A stretch of 64,000 nt of DNA from Benincasa hispida (lineage: Eukaryota; Streptophyta; Magnoliopsida; Cucurbitales; Cucurbitaceae), in the NCBI RefSeq assembly GCF_009727055.1, contig NC_052353.1, positions 40,719,729-40,783,728 of the forward strand, given 5' to 3'. Below, in pieces: positions 51,450 to 60,955 of this stretch. The position numbers and the translations under genes were made by a program. Position 1 is the stretch's first letter. Every line of letters begins with the position of its first letter. Under the pieces are notes generated by a model, which saw only the letters and a program-made list of their open reading frames with translations, was not told the origin of the DNA and made no database searches.

Positions 51450-51743
51450 TCAAGTGTTCGGCATTCCATGGGTGGGGTAAGTTTTTCCCGCTTAGTCAAG
51501 TTATGTGTTCTAGGTTGAATGACTTTGGCTACTTGGTAAGGACCCTCATAGTTTGGTCCTAAAGCTTCATTGCCTAGATCTTTAGTGTAGGCATGACTCG
51601 TCTAAGGACTAGGTGTCCCACTCTAAAGCTTCGTTTGTGAACATGGGGATTATAGTATCATGCCACCCGATTTTTATATTTTTCCACCCTTAGATTCGTA
51701 GTTTCTCGACATTCTTCCAGTAGGTCTAGATTTTGACAGAGCG
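51450..51743 (-). pseudogene. Gypsy integrase C-terminus
   Basis: The minus strand reads NLDLLEECRE, a damaged middle, then FRVGHLVLRRVMPTLKDLGN, NYEGPYQVAKVIQPRTHNL and TPPMECRTLE. This is the usual chromatin-side end of plant gypsy integrase. Removing the inserted element and one TSD copy joins it in frame to the segment ending at 56441. Confidence 0.8.
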
Positions 51744-53799
51744 TGATGACATGTAGAAATGCATGTCATGGCCTATGCCTTTTACTTAGAATTATGAAGG
51801 TTATTAAGTAGAATATGGTTCAATCATGATAGGAATTCACGAAAAAATGAGCTTGCATCGATCAGCATGTTGAATCTCAACTAACCCGTTATTTTACGTT
51901 ATTATGCGTTAAATGTTCTATTTTTGTAGCTAAAATAGGAAATAGACCCAAATGCGGAAACCGGACCACCGCATAGACGACCACATATGGAGAAACTCTC
52001 CATCGCAAAGGCAAACGCATGGATGTTGCGGTAATCAGTCGTATGCGTCCATCGCATGAGAGTTGCGCTCGTCAAACGATTGCAGTCATCGTGTAGAGTT
52101 GCGGTATTAAATGAATGCGGTCATTGAATGATTGCGGCTACGCGACAACGCATACTAATGGGATCAACACAAGGTTGGTGGAATGAACGCATCAACGCAT
52201 CTACCTCGAGAAAAACCAAAAGATGATGTTGACATTTCACCTACCACGCCATTAGTGGTAGAGGTTCAGAAAGGACTAACGCGCCGAATGTCAGACTTAA
52301 AACAGTCCAATTAATGCTGTCGGCGACCCAAGCTCTATAAATAGAAGCCGATGAGCAGAAATTCAAGTTATCCGGGGATTTTCCCTATGATTCAGACAAA
52401 ATGCGTGAGAAGACGCTTGAGAGTTCTTCACCTCCTTCAACCATTCCGAGTGACGACCAGAGCCTTCGACCGGAGCTAGATCTCGAGAGAGTTAGCTCCT
52501 CCGCCCATCCATGGCACCATCGACAGCCTTGATGCACATCCGCTGGAAGCAATTTGCTTCCAGCCAGTCATTTCATTTCCCTTTCTTTTCTCATATTATA
52601 TTGTATGACATTTTGTGATTAAGGAATTAATACAATTTCATTGCATTTCTTTGTCTCCTTCGACTCCATCTCCATCTTCTTTACTTAGCATATTTACTTT
52701 CATTGCAATACTTAGTGGGATTGCTTGGGTATCACATACTTAGTCATATGGATTAGGGATATGAAACATGTAGCAACCCACCGAGAGGTGTGCGTTGTGT
52801 GAGTGTGTGAGTAACCTTATTTGCTTAGTGTGAAGCTGCGGCAACGCTTGTCTATAGGCTAACACATTGCTTGTCTATGAATAAAGTCAGCAACAACCAA
52901 CTGCCCGAGAGGGTAAGTGGTTGGTCACATTAAACAATGTATGCATTGGTCACTAGAGATAGGAACAATCTTAGGCCAGCAGAGTTCATGCGGTTACCTT
53001 GTCCTATGAGCGCATCGTTCATCATTTAGGCATACTTCGGAAAGTAGTCTAAAACCCAAATCTAAGACTCGGGAGAGCGGATTGGAACGCATAGGCAAGA
53101 ATGGGGATCTTAGAGATAAGCTCTGTTTGCTATTACACAGCGTTTGCACCCTACAGTTTGGATATTGCATGCGTCTAAGAAGTAAGATAAGGGGTTATGC
53201 GGCAGCTACGCTCATGCGGCGGGAGCTAGTGAGCTGGTTATGGAGGTCTGGGTAGGCATAGGCCTCTCGAAAATATCGTAGATATACCGCATACATCCTA
53301 AAGTTAGGTTCACGTGTGTATAACATGATTGCATGGCTTGTGTTGGTAAAGGTTACCCTTGCGGTCACTCTTAAGGGTTGCAATGAAATTATCCCCATAT
53401 TTTATCTATTTTCTCATTCATTCATGCCAAGAGTTGTCGTATCTCTACCTCTCATGCATATCTCATTGCGTTGTCTGTTAGATAGGAGTAGAAGTAGGGT
53501 TAACTTAGCAACCTCCCTTCCATTCTTTTATTTAAACCGCCGCGCCGCATACATATAGCTACAAGTCCCTGTGTTCGACCTCGGATTATTCGAGAAACTT
53601 GCGTTCGTGTTATACTTGGTGTGAACGCAAGAAAACTTGTGACAGGACGCATGGTCATCGCATACATTTATTAATGCATATTCATTCCAACGCATGACCA
53701 TCGATGTATGACTATTAATGCATATCTTAGGAACATGCATCGCATACCGCGTCCACGGGATTTTAATTGTTGAATAATTTGACTTCTAATTTTTAGTCA
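51744..53799 (+). repeat. Left LTR (subfamily 1)
   Basis: It starts TGATGACATG and ends AGTCA. A TATA box (CTATAAATAG) lies near 52334. The body is dense in CGCAT/ATGCG words, and the last 230 bp holds two hairpins after GTGTTCGACC. No coding sequence is seen. Confidence 0.7.
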
Positions 53800-53808
53800 C
53801 CAAGTTTT

Positions 53809-53826
53809 TGGCACCGTTGTCGGGGA
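53809..53826 (+). promoter_or_regulatory. Primer binding site for tRNA-Asp
   Basis: The 18-nt TGGCACCGTTGTCGGGGA differs by two transitions from the TGGCGCCGTTGCCGGGGA complement of the plant tRNA-Asp 3' end, as used by Athila/Tat-like elements. Both changes remove a CpG, as expected from methylated-cytosine decay. Confidence 0.75.
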
Positions 53827-54746
53827 CTTGGCAACTAATTGTTTGTTAAGTTTTGTGTCTCTGCGAGCAAACTTTTTATCTTGGGAGTATTGCAGCTTTT
53901 GCGACCAGGTTGCAAACAATATTGAAGTGTAGGTGATGCGCCGAAAGCCGATATTGACCCTAAGGTAGAAGGGCAATCAGTCGCAAGAGCTGAAGGAAGT
54001 TCTAAGCTCATGGTGGCCAACATACACCCAACAATTGCCGAAAGTTCCAATGGTCAAGATAACTTGACCCAAGCAGTTGAGAACCATCTCCTGCATGGAA
54101 GACTCCTTGCGGTGACAACACTCTTATTTTTCCAGGGACGTCTTCTACTTTATCTTTACTTTGCTTTCTTAGTATAGGTTATTTTTATTTTCATTGTTAT
54201 TTTGGATATATGGCTGCTTCCTTGGTTGTTGTATGTTTGCTCTTGTAGGTGCAACAATAAGTCTCCTCGGTTCGTAGTTCACCGAAAGAATTCCTTTCAT
54301 CCTCCAACACATGGCTTCGATCGCATGGATTCCAAGTAGATATGAGTTTAGTCTGAGGAAGAGTGCATTACTCGTAGTTAGATGTTCGCATGACACACGT
54401 GGGAGCAAGCCAAAACAAAGGCAAGACACTTGGATCAGCACAAGGTCAGAAAAAAAATAACAATGACAAGAAATATGCAAGGATAAAATCATTTGACACC
54501 CCGGTGAAAAAATTTTCTTTTTGAAATAAATCATGCGATGTTCCGGAAATTAGTAAAGTCCTTTTGAAAGTGAAGCTTGCAGTCCCTAGGTCTTAGAAAT
54601 ATTTTAAGAAAAGACTTGAATAAGACTTAAGGAAACTTTGGTACATAGGATTTGAACGAAGTATCCTTCAGAAATCTAGGAAAAGAACATTGCGGTTGAC
54701 TTGCTAAAGGAAGTCTTTAACTTATGCTTGAGAACAAACATTGTTT

Positions 54747-54759
54747 AAATTTGGGGGTA
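54747..54759 (+). promoter_or_regulatory. Polypurine tract before the right LTR
   Basis: AAATTTGGGGGTA directly precedes TGATAAC, the first bases of the right LTR. This is the usual place and composition of the plus-strand primer of an LTR retrotransposon. Confidence 0.6.
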
Positions 54760-56440
54760 TGATAACAGGCAGAAATGCACGTTATCATAGTGCTAAGTTC
54801 TTAAACAATGCTGGCTTGCATTGATAAAACATGTTAAATTGCGTCCAAAAAGCGTCAGATTCATAATATTGCGGTCGCATGCATCAGATTAGAACAGTTG
54901 ATTTTCATATTTTTGTGCAGAATATGCAATGACGAAAGGCAGAAATTGCGATCATAGGAAATCATTGGTTGAGCGCAGCATCATCGCAAGGCTTTGCGGT
55001 GATCGTGTTCGCAAACATTTGATCGAGAAGGATTACCGCAACTTGGTCGGCGTAACATGGTGGGCGCATCTGGGTGAAAGGCTAATTAATCGCAATGGGA
55101 CAGAAAGCTGATGATAGTGGAATCTGAATTAAGTTGACAGCCGATAACGATCAAAAGTACATTCAGCTTTTTGGTGACAAATATTCGGCGCATCAGTCAG
55201 GAATTAAGCCGTCCCATCTATACAATCATGAGAGAGAAGCCGCCTTTCACCCTGGATGTTCTATAAATACCAAGGGCATTCTTCAGAAAAAAAGGTTAAT
55301 CAGTTCACCAGTTTACAAATTTAAGAGCTCAGCTCATCTTTGTTCATAGTTTTCCTTTCGTTTTAAGGCGGAGCAAGAGAAGAGTAAAGATGCCAGAGAT
55401 CGCTCAGGGAAACTTGAGAGAGAACCTTGAGGCGTAGAAGCAGAGAGCGGGCCGACTCTCGTGAGAGCGAGATTATCTTTTGAACACGAGTAGAAAAACA
55501 GTGTAAAAGCCTGGGCAGCAAGAGATTGCTACCAAGCCCTTTATTCTATACTTGCATTGTGATTTTATACTTCATTTTTATATTTATACAATGGAAGTTC
55601 TTATTCTATATCTGTTCACTCTCCTAGTATGCATGAGTAGCTAAACTAGTCGAATGGGTTGAGAAGAACTAAGCTAACATGACCTAGAATTTCATTGCTT
55701 GCGATTGTCTTATTTTATGTTGTGCCAAATACCCTTTAGAGCTACTTGAGAGAGAGCCTAAAGATAGAACCTAATGGCTCGAGAGAGCTAGGTTAGAATC
55801 TAGACTCGAGAGAGAAAGATTAGAACTGCATAAATAAGAAATAGGGACTTAGATATAAGCTTTGTTTGTCAACCTGCATCGTATGCATCTTAGAGATAGA
55901 AATGGTATTATGTGGTCGCCTTATTTGTGTGTGTGTCATTTTTTCATCGCATAAATAAAAATAGATAAGTCTTAGAAGCCATGGCATTCGCACCAAGAGG
56001 TGGTTTACTATTGTATGCATGTTGCATGAACGCATCCTAAGAAGTGTTAGCCGAAACTTTTCTCAACTCGTTCACCGCATACTCATCGCATTTTCCGTTT
56101 AATCAACTCTTTTCAAATTCCGCCGCATTTGTTATTTTTTATCATCACAAACAACAACCTCAACAACTATTTATTTATTGGGTTACCGCAAGGTTTTCAT
56201 AAAAATTACCAACGCAACCTGTTTTCACAAGTCTCTGAGTTCGACCCTGGACTTACCAGGAAACTCAGTGGAATTTACACTTGGGTTCCACTGAGGAAAC
56301 TTGAGTGCACAACGCAATTTCAGGACTTACCAGGAAACTCAGTGGAATTTACACTTGGATTCCACTGAGGAAACTTGAGTGCACAATGCAATTTCACCAT
56401 CGCATATCATCCATAATTCACTTCATAAAGCCAAGCATCA
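54760..56440 (+). repeat. Right LTR (subfamily 2)
   Basis: It starts TGATAACAGGCAG and ends GCATCA. A TATA box (CTATAAATAC) lies near 55260. Over much of its length it matches the lone LTR at 58530-60177 far better than it matches its own partner. A 74-bp tandem duplication (56249-56396) contains the U5 hairpins twice. Confidence 0.7.
56249..56396 (+). repeat. 74-bp tandem duplication in the right LTR
   Basis: Copies are 56249-56322 and 56323-56396. They differ at only two sites, both transitions. Each holds the palindrome CTCAGTGGAA / TTCCACTGAG. The lone LTR at 58530-60177 has one copy, so the duplication arose in this LTR. Confidence 0.9.
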
Positions 56441-57593
56441 GAGTGCTTCATCATTTTTAACTAACTCGAATTGCTCGACCTTAAGGGAAGGGATTCCAAC
56501 CTCAACCGGCACCATGACTTCTGCTCCGAAGGCTAATGAAAATGGTGTCTCTCCCATCGAGGTTCGAGATGTTGTCCGATAGGCCCACAACACATTTGGC
56601 AGCTCTTCAAGCCACAATCCCTTTAATCCTTCCAGCTTAGCCTTGAGATTCCGATTAATGATCTTATTGATAGCTTCAATCTGTCCATTAACTTATGGGT
56701 GGGCTGGAGAGGAGAAATAATGTTTGATACTGAGGTTAACGCAAAATTGGCAAAATACCGTGTTGTCAAACTGACGACCGTTGTCAATGATCAGGACATG
56801 TGGTATGCTGAATCAACGTACAATATTCTTCCAAATGAAATTGGTTATTTTTTGCTCAGTAATTGCTGCTAAAGCTTCAGCCTCTGCTCATTTGGCAAAA
56901 TAATCAACAGCAACAATGGCGAACTTGGTCTGCTCCTTACCTGGAGGTAGGGGTCCAATTATGTAAACGCCCCATTGTGCGAACGACTAAAGGTTCATGA
57001 TGTTTGTGATAGGTTCAGGAGGCTGTTTGGGTATGATCACAAATCACTGACACTAATCACAAGATGTGGTGAACTTACATTCATCTCGACCTAGTGTGGG
57101 CCAATAATAACCTACAAATTATTTTCTTTGCGAGGGATTGGACCCCAGAATGATTACCACACACTCCCTCGTAAATTTCCTGCATGATGTAATCAGCTTC
57201 CTCTGAATCAACACATTTTAGCAGAGGGAGAGAATATCCTCTCTTGTACAGTCTTCCATTATTTATTACATAGTGGGCAACCTTGCACATTAACCTTCGA
57301 GCTTCAACTTTGTCATCCGGCAATACCCCTTTTTCCAGAAACTTGATTAAGGGGGTCATCCAACTGCTATACTCGATCGACGCTTGCTCATCTATCTCCA
57401 TAGCTTCTTCTCTTAATATATTGGGTGCATTCAAAACTTCTACAGGCACCATTCTACCTAGGTCAGCATCATAAGTTGCTGCCAATCGGGATAAGAAGTC
57501 GGCATTGGTATTATGAGATCGCGGTATCTGCTTCATCTCACACCTACTAAATGAAGCTAGCATTTTCTGGACTTCTACTAGATAAATAGCCAT
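56441..57593 (-). pseudogene. Gypsy tether and integrase core fragment
   Basis: It reads IPRSHNTNADFLSRLAATYD, then YKRGYSLPLLKCV and the zinc-finger part EIYEGVCGNHSGVQSLAKKI. The core domain follows with VNGQIEAINKII and LWAYRTTSRTSMGETPF, with stop codons between. It breaks off at 56441, where a 5-bp target duplication and the right LTR of the inserted element begin. Confidence 0.8.
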
Positions 57594-57625
57594 TCTACGA
57601 TCTTTGGTCTGGTACGTCTGGCTAC

Positions 57626-58508
57626 CTAATTGACAATGAGTTGGGAATCATTGTAAATAATCAGGTTGGTGACTTTAACTTCAACAGCTAGTCGCAATCC
57701 AGCTAATAGTGCTTCATATTCTGCCTCGTTATTCAAAGCCCGAAACATGAACCTTAGAGTATACTCAAGACACCCTCCCTTTGGTGACAACAACAGTAAT
57801 CCGACTCCGCAACCCTTTCTATTGGACGGTTCGTCCACATAAAGCTCCCATGGAGGTTCGATGCAGCTCTCAGTTTTTGGACATATTTCTATCATGCATG
57901 CCTCCGTGCTGTCCCCAGGTAAGGCATATGGAGTGAACTCAGCGACAAAGTCAGCTACAACTTGGCCCTTCATTGTAGTTCGGGGGCAAAAATGGATCTC
58001 GTATTCACCCAACTCAACTGCCCATTTCATTAGTTTACCAAACGCTTCTGGCTTTTGCAGCACCTGTCGTAATGGAAAACTGGTTAAAACCGTCATTTTA
58101 TGTGCTTGGAAATAAGGGCATAACCTTATGGCAAATACCACCAAGGCGAGGGCAAGCTTCTCTACCTGGAGGTATCTCGTTTCTACCCCTACCATCGACT
58201 TGCTAGTGTAGTATATTGGTGACTGTTGGCTTTCATCTTCCTTGACTAGGATAGAAATAACTGTGGAATTAGACATTGCTAGGTATAAGAAAAGTTCTTC
58301 GCCTAGCACGAGCTTGGAAAGGAGTGGGACCGAGTTGAGATAATTTTTTTGTTGCTTGAACACCTATTCACATTCCTCCATCCACTCAAAGTTAGCTTTT
58401 TTCCTTAATACCTTAAAAAACTAAAGATATTTATTAGTAGCTCGACTTACAAAACGATTAAGAGTCGCTATCTTCCCATTCAGGCTTTACAGGTGTTTTA
58501 CCTTTTTG
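57626..58508 (-). pseudogene. Gypsy RT end, RNase H and second (plant-type) RNase H
   Basis: The segment resumes RT with SLNGKIATLNRFVSRATN, then gives retroviral RNase H (YYTSKSMVGVETRYLQVEKL, PLRQVLQKPEAFGKLMKWAV). From about 57880 a second RNase H follows: ELYVDEPSNRKGCGVG, NNEAEYEALLAGLRL and YNDSQLIVN. The three acidic residues D, E and D of that fold are kept. From 58363 to 57626 the frame is open for 245 codons. Confidence 0.8.
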
Positions 58509-58529
58509 GGAAACGGCGCCAAAAACTAG

Positions 58530-60177
58530 TGGAAATATGGATGTTATGCGTTGATGGAATTGCGTTGTGCTCTCAAGTTTCCCTAGCGGAATCCAAGTGT
58601 AAATTCCTCTAAGTTACCTGGTAAGTCCAAGGTCGAACACAGAGACTTATGAAAAACAAATAAACAAATGCGGCGGAGTTGAGAAAAGACAGTTGCGTTT
58701 ATAGATGCAATGAGTATGCGATGAACGGGTTGAGAAGATCTTTAGCTAGCGTTACTTGGGCATGCGTCAGACTATACGATCATGTTACAATCATGTACAT
58801 CAATTCATTTTCCAATGTAAATGCGATGCTCCTAAATCTAGGACGCGTGTGTTGAATGCAAAATGTCCATAGAGCTCATCCCTAAGTCTCTACTCTTGTC
58901 CTATACAATGATACAAAATGCATGAAAGCAAGGTGACCGCATACAATCATATCCTATCTCTAGGATGCATGCGATGCGTTGATAACAAATAGTGCTCATT
59001 CCTAAGCGTCTATCTCTTGTTCGTGCGTTCTAATCTGGCTCTTTCGAGTCTACATTCTAATGACCTTTTCAAATCGAGATCCTATCCTTAGACTATCTCT
59101 CGAGTATCTCTAATGGACGAATGAAGCATACATAAACAAGATAATCGCAAAGAATGAAGATTTCCTAGTTGTGCTAGCTAAATGCTTCTCAACTCATTCA
59201 ACTGATTTAGCTACTCATGCATGAATAACAGAGAGTGAACAAATATAAAGAAGGGAATTCCATTTTTATAAATAAGTTGAGTACAAAACGACAATGGAAA
59301 GTAAAGGTAGAGAGCCTGGTAGCAATTCCTTGCTGACTGAGGCTTTTTACACTAGAATCTCTATTTTGATCTAAAGATGTTCTCGCTTCCGCAGGCGTCG
59401 GCCCTCTCTCTGTCCTTCCCATCGAAAGGTTTCAGACAGTTAGCTCATCATTAATAGATTGTGCTTTTGCACAACATTCAGCCATGTTTTCCGACACTCT
59501 CCCAAGCTTACCAGAACGATCTGCTGGAACAACTTCTTTCCTCGCGTCCGCCTTAAAATGAAAGAAAACTAAAGACGTGCGAACTGAAGTATGAAATTTC
59601 TAACTGCTAAACTCGTGAACTGATCAACTGGTTAATCCCTTCTCTGAAGAATTCCATTGGTATTTATAGAGCATCCATGGTGAAAGGCAACTTCTTTCTC
59701 CTGGTTGTACAAATGGGACAACTTTAATTCCTGATTGATGCACTAAATAATTATCATCGATAAAGCTTAATGTACTTTGTGACCGTTATCGGCTATCAAC
59801 TTAATTTGGATTCCACTGTCATCAGCTTTATGTCCCATCGCTCTTAATTGGCCTTTCACCCAAATGCGCCCACCATGTTGCGCTGACCAAGTTGTGGCGA
59901 TCCTTCTTGGGTGAATGTTTGCGAGCACGATCAACGCAAAGCCTTGCAGTGAAGTTGCGCTCGACCAATGAATTCCTATGATCGCAATCTTTGCATTGCG
60001 TTAACCCATATTCTGCACAAAAATACAAAAATCAACTGTTCTAATGTGTTGAACGCATGCGACCGCAATATCATGAAAACGATGCTTAATGGACGCAAGT
60101 TAACATATTTCATCAACACAATCCAACATTGTTTAAGAACTTAACACTATGATAACGTGTATTTCTGCCCGTTATCA
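58530..60177 (-). mobile_element. Lone LTR (subfamily 2) inserted in gypsy RT
   Basis: On the minus strand it starts at 60177 with TGATAACGGGCAG and ends at 58530 with TTTCCA. Its first 400 bp align closely with 54760 onward. It separates RT (ends LEME) from the RT tail (resumes at about 58510). The adjoining 58512-58521 is TGGCGCCGTT, the first ten bases of the tRNA-Asp PBS, so this is an LTR plus a scrap of internal DNA, not a clean solo LTR. No clear TSD survives. Confidence 0.72.
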
Positions 60178-60955
60178 ACTCCATCTCCAGTATAACTCGT
60201 ATTTTATTTGGATTTGCCTCAATTCCTCTCTGGTTCACCATAAAGCCTAGAAACTTACCAGAAGCCACTTCGAAAGCACACTTTTTTTAGGTTTAGCTTC
60301 ATTTGATATCTTCTCAAGATTCCAACAACTTCAACCAGATCATCTACATGGTTGCTCGCTTTTTTGCTTTTAACCAGCATGTCATCCACGTATACCTCTA
60401 TATTCCTGCCAATAAGAGGAGCAAACATTTTATTCACCAGGTGTTGATAAGTGGCTCCTGCATTCTTGAGCCCAAACAGCGTCACAGTATAACAATAAAG
60501 TCCCCGACTAGTAACAAAAGAGGTTTTCTCTTGATCTGGAGGGTGCATTCTAATTAGGTTATACCCTGAGTACACATCCATGAAGCTCAATAGCTCGTGG
60601 CCGCAGTAGCATTGACGAGTTTGTCTATTCTCGAGAGTGGGAAACTATCCTTTAGGAAAGCTTTATTAAGGTCAATAAAATCAATGCACGTTCTCCATTT
60701 TCCATTTGCTTTCTTGACAAGAACCACGTTGGACAACCACTGTGGGTAGTGGACTTCTCAGATGAACTTCGTTCGTAATAAGCTGTCAACCTGCTCGGCC
60801 ATTATTTCATTATGAGCTTGATTAAAAGCCCGCCTTTTTTGGCGCACTGGTTTGAAGCTTGGATCAATATTGAGGCGGTGCACCATTACTTGTGGGTCCA
60901 CCCCCGACATATCATTTGTAGACCAGGAAAATACTATTGGGGTTGATGCCTTAAA
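60178..60955 (-). pseudogene. Gypsy reverse transcriptase fragment
   Basis: The fragment contains DPSFKPVRQKRRAF, WLSNVVLVKKANGKWR, FMDVYSGYNLIRMHPPDQEK, FGLKNAGATYQ, EVYVDDMLVKSK and GFMVNQRGIEANPNKI. YVDD is the RT active site and is retained. A stop follows RTKFI, and a one-base loss near 60600 shifts the frame before FMDVYSGY. An LTR insertion ends it at 60177; the rest resumes at about 58510. Confidence 0.8.

Larger units (their letters stand above)
51744..56440 (+). mobile_element. Non-autonomous LTR retrotransposon inside gypsy integrase
   Basis: Parts: left LTR 51744-53799, PBS 53809-53826, internal DNA 53800-54759 without a reading frame, purine tract 54747-54759 and right LTR 54760-56440. 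The flanks are GAGCG (51739-51743) and GAGTG (56441-56445), a 5-bp TSD with one transition. Excision restores the integrase frame. The internal region is under 1 kb and has no gag or pol, so the element would need proteins from a relative. The two LTRs differ in length (2056 and 1681 bp) and strongly in sequence while sharing layout. Confidence 0.78.

Noticed and set aside
53195..53740. Several 67-80 codon frames in the left LTR
   Set aside because: They lie inside LTR sequence and are not shared by the other LTR copies.
54929..55349. 60-71 codon frames in the right LTR
   Set aside because: The matching region of the lone LTR differs by indels, so no protein is conserved.
51744..56440. CRISPR-like or regulatory array from repeated CGCAT words
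   Set aside because: The words have no constant spacer or repeat length, and the setting is a plant LTR.
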